This document shows positions 18,230 through 27,171 of a DNA stretch of 64,000 nt, in pieces. Location of the stretch: the NCBI RefSeq assembly GCF_015206995.1, contig NZ_JADEXR010000005.1:1-64000 (forward strand). Reading direction: 5' to 3'. Within the stretch, counting starts at the first letter, position 1; the number at the start of each line of letters is the position of its first letter. The DNA is from an aff. Roholtiella sp. LEGE 12411 (GTDB lineage Bacteria > Cyanobacteriota > Cyanobacteriia > Cyanobacteriales > Nostocaceae). The position numbers were made by a program, and so were the translations under genes. A model generated the notes under the pieces. It was given only the letters and a program-made list of their open reading frames with translations, had not been told where the DNA came from and made no database searches.

Positions 18230-19096
18230 TCATGTTCTTGACCAGAACAAATCACTGAAACGATGCATTTTCGTCGAAAAATTCAGTTTTGGTATTAGCT
18301 TCTTCAGTTTTTCGCCAGGCTGTTGTTTTCTCGGCGGAGTTGCTATTCGTAAAATCAGATCTAGCAACCAAGGAGCAAGGCGTTGACACCATACTGCTAA
18401 ATGACATTGCCATCCAACTAAAATTTCTGGTGCATCTCTTTGCAGTCCGGTGACGAGTACTTGAGCCACTTGCTGGGGAGTCATGGGGATCACCCAGCGA
18501 AATAATTTCAAGTCGCGCACCATGTCTGTGTCTGTGAGAGAAGGCAGTAATGCGATCACTCGGATATTGTGTTCCGCTAATTCTCGACGCAGAGCTTGAG
18601 TAAACCCTAAGATTGCGAACTTGGTAGCTGAGTAAGTTGCCATTGTTGGTGCGGCGACTTTCCCCATCAGGCTCGACACATTCACGATTGTCCCTTGCTT
18701 TTGGCTGGCCATGCGTCGAGCTATCAGGCTTGTCAAGGTGTACATTCCTAATAAGTTCACAGAGAGTTCTTCTTGAACTTGGGGTAGTTTAGATTGCAAG
18801 AACGAGTTTTGGTATGCGACTCCCGCACAATTAACCAGTAGATGTATTGGGCCATAACTGCGCCAAAGCTGGGCAATGGCAATATTCACAGCTACTGACT
18901 GAGTTAAATCTAACGCTACGATCGCAGTCTCTACACCCATCGCCTCGATTTCGCTGGCTACCTCGACTAACTTTTGGCGATCGCGTGCTACTAATATCAG
19001 CCGCTGTATGCCTTGTTGGGCTAGTTGCAGAGCGATCGCTCTCCCAATACCACGGGAAGCCCCAGTAATTAGAGCAGCCTTACCTTGAATATTCAT
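18230..19096 (-). CDS. Short-chain dehydrogenase/reductase (SDR family)
   Basis: A 288-residue classical SDR. The cofactor motif TGASRGIGRAIAL (about residues 13-25), NCAGVAY, the catalytic serine region NVSSLMGK and the active-site YSATK (about 155-159) are all present. An Arg after the glycine motif and VARDRQK at strand 2 favour NADP(H). The C-terminal 50 residues are hydrophobic then basic (WLLDLILRIATPPRKQQ), suggesting membrane association. Substrate unknown. Confidence 0.88.
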   Translation of the reverse strand: MNIQGKAALITGASRGIGRAIALQLAQQGIQRLILVARDRQKLVEVASEIEAMGVETAIVALDLTQSVAVNIAIAQLWRSYGPIHLLVNCAGVAYQNSFLQSKLPQVQEELSVNLLGMYTLTSLIARRMASQKQGTIVNVSSLMGKVAAPTMATYSATKFAILGFTQALRRELAEHNIRVIALLPSLTDTDMVRDLKLFRWVIPMTPQQVAQVLVTGLQRDAPEILVGWQCHLAVWCQRLAPWLLDLILRIATPPRKQQPGEKLKKLIPKLNFSTKMHRFSDLFWSRT

Positions 19097-19755
19097 GGTT
19101 TTTAACCTCCAAAATCTAAGTCTTACCGCACTCTTTATTCTTCATTGCCTACAGACACAGTTAGAACTACTCGCATCCGGGCACAGGGTAAGACAAATAA
19201 TTAGTTGTAATTGAAATCAAAAGGGCACTTAGCCTTGAGAAGCAAGATATTTCTGGGTTAATCTGCAATACCTCATCATTCATCCATACGAGGTAGAAAT
19301 TTCTCGCTTTTAACCCCACAATCAGTTCTTAACACAGTTGGCTGAATGGATGTAGCTCATAGGTTTTACCTCTTTTAGATTCAGAGCGTTCATCAGCATC
19401 GTTGACATACACACGTTAGCAACTAAATCAAGGTATTGCAATATTTTTTAAATCAGCATTACTTAATACTTGTTAACATCCAGTATATATATAGAAAATT
19501 TTTTGTTATATAAGTTTTTATAAACACTGCTTGATAAATGTCTTAATTCCCTGACAAAAACTCTGATCATCCTCTATAACTGCAACAAACTTGGTTGCAT
19601 TACAAAATTTTTATCAGAAAACCGTAGCCTTAGATACAAAAAAAGCATTTTATTTATACCCTCATTTCAAATTGCCAGTAATCTTCTTCGGTATAACTAG
19701 ACGGGGATCATTGCCTAGTCTGCGGTGCAAAGATTTCAGTATTCCAAGTGCACAC

Positions 19756-19865
19756 ATATAGTAATCCGATTTGATTCGTGAACTGATTCGTAGAGATGGG
19801 GGAATGGGGGATGGGGAGTTAGAGGTGTAGGCAGTTTTTTCAAAAATCAAATAGGAATCCTATAT
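19756..19865 (+). mobile_element. MITE family 1, complete copy (about 110 bp)
   Basis: The left end ATATAGTAATCCGATTTGAT and the right end (reverse complement ATATAGGATTCCTATTTGAT) form terminal inverted repeats of about 20 bp. The interior carries CGTGAACTGATTCGTAGAGA and a GGGGGAATGGGGGATGG stretch. It has no coding capacity, so it would be non-autonomous. Other copies are at 16270 and 28114. Confidence 0.7.
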
Positions 19866-19867
19866 AT

Positions 19868-19970
19868 CAGGACTTACGCAACTGGCATATTATTTTAAGT
19901 TCGTGGTAAGGACTTTAGTCCTCACTACAAACAAAAAATTGAGATTTTTGTGACACTTGCGTAAGTCCTG
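19868..19970 (+). mobile_element. MITE family 2, complete copy (103 bp)
   Basis: Terminal inverted repeats CAGGACTTACGCAACTGGCA and (reverse complement of the right end) CAGGACTTACGCAAGTGTCA bound the element. An inner hairpin, AAGGACTTTAGTCCT, is present. Both flanks read TATATAT, consistent with a TA-type target duplication. A second, longer copy is at 58176-58366. Confidence 0.75.
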
Positions 19971-20041
19971 TATATATATAGATATATCTAACTTCTAAGG
20001 CTATCTAAAGAAAACTTGCGATCGCAGGTTTTGATAAATTA

Positions 20042-20069
20042 AAGTCCGCTTATGCGGACTTCTTTTTTG
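20042..20069. terminator. Rho-independent-type terminator
   Basis: The perfect stem AAGTCCGC-TTAT-GCGGACTT is followed by CTTTTTT on the plus strand. On the minus strand the hairpin is followed by TAATTT. It lies about 60 bp beyond the 3' end of the DUF1400 hydrolase gene (minus strand) and could act in either direction. Confidence 0.7.
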
Positions 20070-20127
20070 TAGCCACGAATTCAGTCATCAGGCACTTTTG
20101 CTATTTATTTTCCCTAACCTAATATAA

Positions 20128-21843
20128 CTAAGGCGGGACAGAGACAGGTTGAGAATTTGATGGCTCAAGTGATTGGGGAGTTGACCCATTCAAGATTTGA
20201 TTTAACTGAAGTGTTGGAACCGATTGAAAAATACTAAGATTAAGAGGTTCTTTGCTGATGAATTGGGCGTAGGATTGCTGCAAATAAGAGCTGTATTCTG
20301 GGCGGTTAAGAAGATAGCTTTCTAAGAAAGCCACACTTAAGGCGTTGAGATAAGAATAAGCCGCAGTCCGGTCGGGGCCGAGCAAGGCTTGTGGCACAGG
20401 TAACACATTATTCTCAGCAGTAGGTTCGTCAATAGCAGTGAAGTGAGTGGCATTTTCAATCAAGACTAGGTACTTGTTGAGACTGGAAAGCCAGGTGAAG
20501 GGGCGAATCTGTTCTGATACGGCTGGGGCGAAAATATCTTGACTACCTGTCACCAACATTACAGGAACTTTAATTTGACTTATCCCACTTTCACCAAAAA
20601 TAGCACTGCCAACAGGATTAATAGCAATAACAACCTTAATGCGATCGTCTTTGAGTTGATAACTTGCTGGAGGTAACTCAATTGCTTGACACTGCAAAAC
20701 CAGGGACACATTTAAGGATGAATTATTGGAATTACAATCCCTGCGGAGTTGGTCAAAGTTAATTTTTGCTCCTGCCAAACTCAAAACAGTATAACCACCA
20801 AACGAATGACCGATCGCACCGACTTGCTGAAAATTGAGTTTCCCTTGGACGTTAGGATCAACCTTTTCCAAACGCTGGAGTTCATCAAGTAGAAATTTGA
20901 TATCCAAGGGTCGGTTAATAAATTCTTGGGCTTCTGGTGGGCCTGCTAAACCTGCAAAATATTGCTCAAAGCGTTCTGCATTACTACCAGGGTGTTCCAG
21001 CACCGCAACAGCAAAGCCATAGGATGCTAGATGTTTAGCCAAGTAGACAAAGGTAGAGCGGTCTGAGGCGACGCCATGAGAAATTACCATTAGGGGAAAG
21101 GGCGGCGAGGATGTAGCTGGTGTGTTTTGTGGGGTTGCTACAGGTAAATAGAGATCCACCGGCATTCGGCGGTTGCGAGAAATGTCATTTAGCTCCAGGC
21201 TTTTGATATCCCAGCGGAATTTTCCGGGCGATCGCAAATCAAGTTTTTGCGAAAAGTCAACAGTTTGGCCGTTACGCGAAGCGGTACCAAGCGAAGTGCG
21301 AAGCGCTTCTTTTTTCAGAAAAGCCACAACCTGATCTCTTCTTTTAAGCAATTGTGACAAGTCATCGACTATCCTTAGTCCCTCTGCGAAATTCACCCGT
21401 ATAGTATCGCTGGGAAACAGACGCAGCAAATTCACAACTGTTAAGCCTTCTTTATCAGCAGCAGCCAAAATTAAAGCAGCACGTATGGCATAGAAGCCAT
21501 TTTTTCGAGACTCAGTGAGTAATAGCTCTCCTAAACGCTTCATAAGCTGCTCACCTACAGGTGAGTAGGTAACTTGAGATACTAAAGTAGGAGTGACATT
21601 GAAGCGTTGTTGGAGTAAATCCCGCAGTTGAGCGAGTTGTTCGGGAGTTGCACGACTGGCATAAAATGAAAGGTCTTCATCGATTTTGCCTTCTTTGGCA
21701 AAAGTTTCCAGCGAGTTAACTGACAAAGAAAATTCTCCAAAAGGAGGGTAATAAAAGCTGATGCGATCGGCTCCCAGTCCAGGAGTTGCCGTACAAACAG
21801 TAGATAGCAGCCCTAAACTCAGGTATTTCAGAAATTTTTTCAT
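20128..21843 (-). CDS. Secreted DUF1400 / alpha-beta hydrolase
   Basis: About 571 residues from M25 of the longer frame. That start (21843) is chosen because a classical signal peptide follows (MKKFLKYLSLGLLSTV...ATPGLGA). A DUF1400 domain occupies about the next 140 residues (ADRISFYYPPFGEFSLSV). An alpha/beta-hydrolase with nucleophile elbow GAIGHSFGGY, an oxyanion region LMVISHGVASD and a late His (ENATHFTAI) follows. This pairing is common in cyanobacteria, and related proteins are PAF-acetylhydrolase/dienelactone-hydrolase-like. A repeat-derived insert lies at the domain junction (about 21262-21310). Confidence 0.85.
   Translation of the reverse strand: MKKFLKYLSLGLLSTVCTATPGLGADRISFYYPPFGEFSLSVNSLETFAKEGKIDEDLSFYASRATPEQLAQLRDLLQQRFNVTPTLVSQVTYSPVGEQLMKRLGELLLTESRKNGFYAIRAALILAAADKEGLTVVNLLRLFPSDTIRVNFAEGLRIVDDLSQLLKRRDQVVAFLKKEALRTSLGTASRNGQTVDFSQKLDLRSPGKFRWDIKSLELNDISRNRRMPVDLYLPVATPQNTPATSSPPFPLMVISHGVASDRSTFVYLAKHLASYGFAVAVLEHPGSNAERFEQYFAGLAGPPEAQEFINRPLDIKFLLDELQRLEKVDPNVQGKLNFQQVGAIGHSFGGYTVLSLAGAKINFDQLRRDCNSNNSSLNVSLVLQCQAIELPPASYQLKDDRIKVVIAINPVGSAIFGESGISQIKVPVMLVTGSQDIFAPAVSEQIRPFTWLSSLNKYLVLIENATHFTAIDEPTAENNVLPVPQALLGPDRTAAYSYLNALSVAFLESYLLNRPEYSSYLQQSYAQFISKEPLNLSIFQSVPTLQLNQILNGSTPQSLEPSNSQPVSVPP
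21262..21310. repeat. Small GCGAAGC repeat inserted in the DUF1400 hydrolase gene
   Basis: Repeated GCGAAGC/GCGAAGTGCGAAGCGCTTC words with partial dyad symmetry, typical of small Nostoc palindromic repeats. They encode ALRTSLGTASRNG between the DUF1400 and hydrolase domains, in frame. Confidence 0.55.
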
Positions 21844-22630
21844 AGGAACAATCCGCTGTTTAACCCTACCAAATAAGTTTAGGCTGGGAGGAAAGCGGGG
21901 CGGGAGATGTACCACTTTCCGGTTTACCGAAAAACTGGGTCTAAAGCCTCGTCCTTATTAATACCTTCGCCAATTTACGAGGCTTAATTACAGGACAAAC
22001 CTAAGATTTTACACGCTTGTTTTTGCCATCCGGCAAAAAACTGAGCCAATTCCTGTATGGTTTGTGTGGAAGTAATTTTGACTGCGTATACGTCTGGACT
22101 GGGGTTTGACGTTCTGCCTAATAATCAAGCATGGTCTTGTGTTGGGCTATTTCGGCAAAAACTAGACTACTTCTTTTTTTGGCTAAGATATTGCCTTATA
22201 GGACGGCTTTTTATTGTATTTTAAGGTATTGGGCGATTAAAACTCAAAGGTACTCGTGATTTGTACGTGGCTTCAGCCCGGAGAGTGTCAAAAAATAGGA
22301 TTTGCAAATTTTTCAGCAAAATGATATTGGCAGCGCGATAATTAATATAGATATCAAAATACCTTTTATGTCAGTCAGTTCCTGCCCCTGTTGTGTCGTT
22401 GTCCTTAACCAACAACAGGAGCAAAATAACTTTCACCAAAACCAGTGCCAGGATGTGCCGGTCAACTACAGCAAAAGCAGGGTTAAAAATTGCACTGTGG
22501 TTGAAAATGGTCGGGTTGTTGTTAAACCATTACCAACACTGCTCAATGAAACTTCTGATACTCAAGAGCAGTCCTAACCGTAATTCATTACTTAATCTAA
22601 CGAACGAATTTCGTTCGTTGGCAGATCACG
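21844..22630. other. Intergenic region, 787 bp, possible gene remnant
   Basis: Promoter side of the DUF1400 gene and 3' side of the Kir gene. A 91-codon plus-strand frame at 22302-22577 contains SSCPCC and NQCQDVPV, vaguely like small cyanobacterial zinc-ribbon proteins that begin CPCC and end their ribbon with a Cys followed by QEMP. The ribbon spacing is not intact, so it is treated as a possible remnant only. A perfect hairpin, AACGAACGA-ATT-TCGTTCGTT, lies at 22599-22619. Confidence 0.45.
22599..22619. terminator. Hairpin downstream of the Kir channel gene
   Basis: A perfect 9-bp stem, AACGAACGA / TCGTTCGTT, with a 3-nt loop, 12 bp after the stop codon of the minus-strand Kir gene. The following T content is weak, so it may be an mRNA-stabilising or terminating structure. 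Confidence 0.45.
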
Positions 22631-23545
22631 TTAATCTAAAGGCAAAATATCGTGGAATTCATTGTAGTCGATGTAGCGATGTCCTTCGTCTGTGTAATGA
22701 ATGATATCGACAAACCGATAGTTCCACAAAATATCATTAGCACTATAGTGATGACGAGCATGGACAACCTGTGCAACTGTTTCATCAATGCCACTTAGCG
22801 AGATTACAAGAGTAGTTTTTGTTTGAATTAGCGACTCAGGTGTCATCCCATATAGAGGACTATACTCATCAATTGGGTGCATCGCCGACCAACTTAACAT
22901 GAAACTAGGGGTTTGGCTTCTCAGCAGTTTGAGATCGTGGAAGCGACGCATGAACTGCCCTTCTACCGTCACTTCGTCGCGCATCAAATAGACGCGCATC
23001 TGCGCCTCCAGAATCTGGTTGCGGCGCTCATTAGCGGCGCGAAACATCAAAGTCGGCACTCCCTCGTGAGGTGTAATCACTGCTACATGGCTAAATAGAA
23101 CCCTGGCAGTTGGTCGAGAAAATCGGGCGAAAGCTAGTCCAGTCATCACAGCAATTCCCACCAAACCTGCCATCGCTTCAATCGTCACAATGGTATTGGC
23201 ATAAGTTGTTTTCGGATACATCGCACCATAGCCAATAGATGCCAGCGTCTGCACACTAAAGAAAAAGGCATCTAAAAAATAGCCAGGTCGAGCGTTCTCA
23301 ATACAATCGCCTCCTGCCAGGTAAGCTAAAGCAAATAGCGTATTAGTAGCCACATACAGAACAGCTATTAAAGCCAGAAAGGCAGTCCAAGGAATCGTTA
23401 GTAACAGATGGTAAGGGTCACGCCAGTAGGAATACCATACACCCATACCCATAATCTCAAATTGTCCATCTTGGATTTTGATATGAATTCGTGGGATCAA
23501 GCGCTGTCGTTGCTTCTGTGAAAGTCGCTTCAGTCGAAATTTCAT
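22631..23545 (-). CDS. Prokaryotic inward-rectifier K+ channel (KirBac)
   Basis: A 304-residue channel. The first transmembrane helix is at about residues 50-75, followed by a pore helix and the filter SIGYG (103-107; TLASIGYGAMYP), and a second helix at about 118-142. The cytoplasmic Ig-like Kir domain fills the rest (RPTARVLFSHVAVITPHEGVPTLMFRAANER). It forms a tetrameric potassium channel in the plasma membrane, probably lipid- or pH-gated as in KirBac1.1/3.1. It is divergent from the MFS gene. Confidence 0.93.
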   Translation of the reverse strand: MKFRLKRLSQKQRQRLIPRIHIKIQDGQFEIMGMGVWYSYWRDPYHLLLTIPWTAFLALIAVLYVATNTLFALAYLAGGDCIENARPGYFLDAFFFSVQTLASIGYGAMYPKTTYANTIVTIEAMAGLVGIAVMTGLAFARFSRPTARVLFSHVAVITPHEGVPTLMFRAANERRNQILEAQMRVYLMRDEVTVEGQFMRRFHDLKLLRSQTPSFMLSWSAMHPIDEYSPLYGMTPESLIQTKTTLVISLSGIDETVAQVVHARHHYSANDILWNYRFVDIIHYTDEGHRYIDYNEFHDILPLD

Positions 23546-23655
23546 TGGGAGTAGCCAAAAGAACGGCGAGTGGTAGTATGACTATTGAAAAGTCGCTGTT
23601 TTCAGTTGCAGTGCGAGCGATCGCAAAGTTACAACCTGGTGGTTATATATCGCTG

Positions 23656-24837
23656 ATGAATCGAAATTTTTGGATTACTGCTTTAATTGCCTTTATTAAT
23701 TCTCTTAGTTTTACAGTTTTAATTCCCATTATCTATCTTTATGGGAAACAATTTGGGCTTAACGATTTCCAGACTAGTTTGTTATTTTCGATTTACTCTA
23801 TAGCTCAGTTTTTTGCGACTCCTGTCATTGGTAAACTCTCAGATCGCTTTGGACGCAAGCCCTTACTGATTATCAGTTTAGCTGGAACTGTCATTGCTAA
23901 CTTAATAGCTGGAACAGCGACAACGGCAGTTGTTCTTTTTCTAGCTCGACTCTTAGATGGCATCACTGGAGGCAATACTTCCGTGGCTCAAGCGGTTATT
24001 TCAGATATTACCACTCCAGAAAATCGCGCTCGAGGATTTGGGATTTATGGAGCAGCATTAGGATTAGGCTTTGTATTGGGGCCAGTTACAAGTTTATTAG
24101 CACAGCAGATTTCTTTGGGTACTGCATTTTTAGTTTCGAGTGCAGTTGCATTTATAGCGGTTTTAATTACAGTCTTTTATTTACCTGAAACTATACAAAA
24201 TAAAGCAGAGAAAGCACACAACATCTTTGATTTGGGTTTAGGGAATTTAATTAAGGGCTTCGCTATACCTAGAGTTGGTATTCTGCTAGTAATTAATTTT
24301 TTTATTGGCACAACTTTTACTATCTTCACTTATGCTTTTCAACCCTACTTTCTTAACGTGTTGGGTCAAAATAGCCAGTCTTTGACACTGATGTTTCTCA
24401 CATTTGGAGTACTAAGTGTAATCATGCAAACTTGGGGAGTCTCAATTCTCAGCCGGAAATTTAATCTAGTTAGTATATTATTCTTAGGCTTATTTATCCG
24501 AAGTCTATCATTTGTTCTCATGCCAGTTTGGCCAAACATCGTTTATTTTGTAGGAGTTAGTATACTTTTTTCTCTGTTCAATTCTCTAGTTCAACCCATG
24601 ATCAACACACTAATTTCTCTCAACGCTAAGCCACAAGACCAAGGAACAGCAATGGGATTGAACGCATCTTATTTAAGCATCGCCAATGGTGTTGGGCCTG
24701 TGATTGCTGGAATGCTGATTCATCAATCGAATCCTAAAACTTATAGCTATCCGTTATATTTAGCCGGAATGCTTACTTTTTTAGTATTGTTTTTGGCAAT
24801 AGTTACTCGCAAAGGATACGCACAGCAAGTAAAATAG
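23656..24837 (+). CDS. MFS transporter
   Basis: About 393 residues from the ATG at 23656 (MNRNFWITALIAFINSLSF). The longer frame from 23491 overlaps the Kir coding sequence and adds 55 non-membrane residues, so it is rejected. Twelve hydrophobic segments are visible, with the MFS motif A after helix 2 (GKLSDRFGRKPLLI) and a motif C-like GLGFVLGPVT in helix 5. The TetA/multidrug DHA1 branch is the best fit; the substrate is unknown. Confidence 0.88.
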   Translation: MNRNFWITALIAFINSLSFTVLIPIIYLYGKQFGLNDFQTSLLFSIYSIAQFFATPVIGKLSDRFGRKPLLIISLAGTVIANLIAGTATTAVVLFLARLLDGITGGNTSVAQAVISDITTPENRARGFGIYGAALGLGFVLGPVTSLLAQQISLGTAFLVSSAVAFIAVLITVFYLPETIQNKAEKAHNIFDLGLGNLIKGFAIPRVGILLVINFFIGTTFTIFTYAFQPYFLNVLGQNSQSLTLMFLTFGVLSVIMQTWGVSILSRKFNLVSILFLGLFIRSLSFVLMPVWPNIVYFVGVSILFSLFNSLVQPMINTLISLNAKPQDQGTAMGLNASYLSIANGVGPVIAGMLIHQSNPKTYSYPLYLAGMLTFLVLFLAIVTRKGYAQQVK

Positions 24838-24863
24838 AAATTATTAAATTTCTACTAAAAAAT

Positions 24864-24888
24864 GTAGGGTAAGCATTGCTCACCCTAC
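24864..24888. terminator. Hairpin terminator after the MFS gene
   Basis: GTAGGGTAAGCA and TGCTCACCCTAC pair over 12 positions with one mismatch, 26 bp after the MFS stop. It lies between convergent genes. Confidence 0.55.
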
Positions 24889-24910
24889 TGCTAATTAATT
24901 TGCGAGATGC

Positions 24911-25804
24911 TTATTTTTCCGGTTTCGGTTGTTGACCTTTAGAACAGCGATCAAACCACTCCTGGTACTTTTTCTGACGTGACTCATCTTCAACAGCAAT
25001 GGTTACTCGCACTTGCTTACATCCATGATTTCGCTCTAGGGCGATCGCATTTAATAGTAAACTAGCGATTTTAGGCGAATTAAATTCGCCACTCACTGTT
25101 AAACCACCAAAATTTGTAATTTCAAGTCTTTCCGCTTCAGTCAACTCAATACTAGAAATTTCCTCTTGTCCTAAATCAATTTCTGCAAGTTGTTTGTGTT
25201 CTGGGCTGATTTGTTCTACAATCAATTTCTCACGCCGGATTGGAACTTGTATCATCCGGGTTTCAATTTCTTTGCGAACAATAACCTCACCAACTTTTCG
25301 CTTACCAGTTTCAACGGTTAACCGTTCCTCTAGTAAACGAATAATCTTTTCTTCTCCGATATCTGCTAAATTTACTGGCTCAACCTGGTTATCTATAGTT
25401 TGACTATACAGTGTTTGCGTTTGCTCAGCTGAGTTTCCTGATAGTTTCTGTTCACCTGGTGTTTCTGTACCTAAATATTCAGGCATAAGCTCTATTTCTA
25501 AGTGGTCTAGATCTATGAAAACAGATTTAGTGGGCTTATCAATTTTTTTTATTCTCTGGCTATGTAATCGGAATAAAAAATGTTGATCTCCCAACTTGTG
25601 ACTGTATTCTAAAGTCGATTGATTTGCCTGTTTAGATATAATTAAATTTAGCTGATGATTAACATCTACAACTAAATTCTGAACTTCGCCTACTCGCTGA
25701 CCATGCCTGTCGAATACGGTAAAGTTTTTTACTTTGTTTTTCAGGTCTGCCAGCAAGTTGTTAACGCGAGATTTTAAGTTTGCCTGTCCAACGTTGTTTG
25801 CCAT
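24911..25804 (-). CDS. PRC-barrel / YsnF-AvaK (DUF2382) protein, paralogue 1
   Basis: A 297-residue protein. A PRC-barrel-like N-terminal domain (about residues 25-110, FDRHGQRVGEVQNLVVDV) is followed by a DUF2382 stretch (about 150-215: RLLEERLTVETGKRKVGEVIVRKEIETR, then QVPIRREKLIVEQI). A C-terminal extension of about 80 residues is absent in the other two copies. The family includes AvaK, an akinete-abundant protein of Anabaena variabilis, and the stress protein YsnF. It is the most divergent of three tandem paralogues on the same strand. Confidence 0.82.
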   Translation of the reverse strand: MANNVGQANLKSRVNNLLADLKNKVKNFTVFDRHGQRVGEVQNLVVDVNHQLNLIISKQANQSTLEYSHKLGDQHFLFRLHSQRIKKIDKPTKSVFIDLDHLEIELMPEYLGTETPGEQKLSGNSAEQTQTLYSQTIDNQVEPVNLADIGEEKIIRLLEERLTVETGKRKVGEVIVRKEIETRMIQVPIRREKLIVEQISPEHKQLAEIDLGQEEISSIELTEAERLEITNFGGLTVSGEFNSPKIASLLLNAIALERNHGCKQVRVTIAVEDESRQKKYQEWFDRCSKGQQPKPEK

Positions 25805-25981
25805 CGTTAGCTATTCACATATATACAAAATCTATGAATTAATTTTTACTCAGATATCTTAATTATTTACCATATTGAGTTATTACAAATACAGGTAAAG
25901 CTAATCAAACAGCCTCACCTGTACTATATTTAATTAGTAATTAGTAATTAGTTATTTGCTAAAAACTAATTACTATGTCGG

Positions 25982-26884
25982 TTATCGTTCTTCAATCGGA
26001 AGACCAGAAGCATCCACATCTAACTCTTCGCGACGCACGGTTTCTTGAGTCTCAACTGTGTCTTGATCCACAACTTTTCTAACTCTGACTTCTTCACGCA
26101 AAAATGCTTCTTTGCGAATCTCAGGAGTTTCTTCATGAATTTCCATACGAGCAACTTCGCCTTCCCGGAAGTCAGCTTCGCGCGAGGAAACAGTAGTCCC
26201 CGCATCTGTTGGAGTTACACGTTCAATTACAACTCGCTCTCTTTCCACTGGTACTGCAACTCGTGCAGTCTCGGTTTCAACGCGTTTGCCAATTGCTACT
26301 TCTCCAGCTTTTTGGCGTCTCTTATTGGCAACTAATCTTTCTTCATACAATCTCAGGGTTTGATGATCTCCCTCATTTAAACCGTATAAAGAAGGTTCAT
26401 GTTCGTAAGTGTAATTATCGCGGTTATAAGTTGGTGTGGGGGTCGTTGTTGGCTGATAGTTTGTACCAATTGGTGCTGATGCTTCCAAGGGTGTTGATGC
26501 TTCCAAAGGTCGAGTGTTGTAGTCTCCGGAACCCCGATATACTCCACGCACCCGTTCTTCATAGTCATAATCAAGAGTTTGGCGTTCATCAAACTCAGGT
26601 AAAGCTTCTGCCTGTTCTCTAGTCATGCCAACAGCGTAGGCACGATCAGCATTGTAGTCAATACGAGTACGACCAATGGGAAGCAATACTTTCTTACCAA
26701 AAATCCAGAAACCTAGGTCAACTACTAGATAGCGAAAATGACCTTCTTCATCTACCAAAACATCACTGATAGAGCCAATCTTTTCATCAGTTCTTTCTGT
26801 ATAAACACCAAGTCCCTTAATTTCACGACCTTCAAAGGTATCTCGGTAATTAGGCTCAAAATCTTCTAATTTGTAAAGAACCAT
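25982..26884 (-). CDS. PRC-barrel / YsnF-AvaK (DUF2382) protein, paralogue 2
   Basis: About 300 residues from the ATG at 26884 (MVLYKLEDFEPNYRDTF), chosen because the third paralogue begins at the equivalent point (MPLHKLEHFDPNYRETF). A PRC-barrel occupies about residues 1-90, followed by a Thr/Pro/Tyr-rich linker (about 115-155). The DUF2382 domain covers about 165-295 (LRLYEERLVANKRRQKAGEV, VAVPVERERVVIERV, EETPEIRKEAFLREEVRV). The protein is highly charged, has no signal peptide, and is probably cytoplasmic and stress-related. Confidence 0.88.
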   Translation of the reverse strand: MVLYKLEDFEPNYRDTFEGREIKGLGVYTERTDEKIGSISDVLVDEEGHFRYLVVDLGFWIFGKKVLLPIGRTRIDYNADRAYAVGMTREQAEALPEFDERQTLDYDYEERVRGVYRGSGDYNTRPLEASTPLEASAPIGTNYQPTTTPTPTYNRDNYTYEHEPSLYGLNEGDHQTLRLYEERLVANKRRQKAGEVAIGKRVETETARVAVPVERERVVIERVTPTDAGTTVSSREADFREGEVARMEIHEETPEIRKEAFLREEVRVRKVVDQDTVETQETVRREELDVDASGLPIEER

Positions 26885-27171
26885 TATATTATCCCTCATT
26901 TTTTTTGTATCTCATAATTACCAAGTTAGACATTTGTTTACTTTTTTACCTCCTTCTAACGAAGGAATTTTATTAAGAAATAAGCATCAAAAGTTATAAG
27001 TATTTTTAGCTACATAAATAATAAAAATATTTCAGTATTTATTTTTGAAAATGCAATTATTTTAGTGCATTGTTGCTGACAAAATTAAAAGTGCAGGTAG
27101 AGATATTTGACTCTGCCTGCATAATTTTTGAAGAGAAATATGTCAGTCAAACAAATTTTTTCAATAGTTAC

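Larger units (their letters stand above)
19097..20127. other. Repeat-rich intergenic region, 1031 bp
   Basis: No gene is accepted. The region holds a family 1 MITE (19756-19865) directly followed by a family 2 MITE (19868-19970) with TATATAT on both sides, and a strong terminator hairpin (20042-20069). A 62-codon minus-strand frame at 19662-19850 overlaps the MITE. The part from 19097 to 19660 is AT-rich with nothing recognised. Confidence 0.6.

Noticed and set aside
19662-19850. 62-codon minus-strand frame
   Set aside because: It overlaps a MITE and its G-rich tract; the C-terminal half (HRRLGNDPRLVIP) looks protein-like but matches nothing I recognise.
23491-23655. N-terminal extension of the MFS transporter
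   Set aside because: It overlaps the divergent Kir coding sequence and is not membrane-like; the ATG at 23656 gives the normal MFS start.
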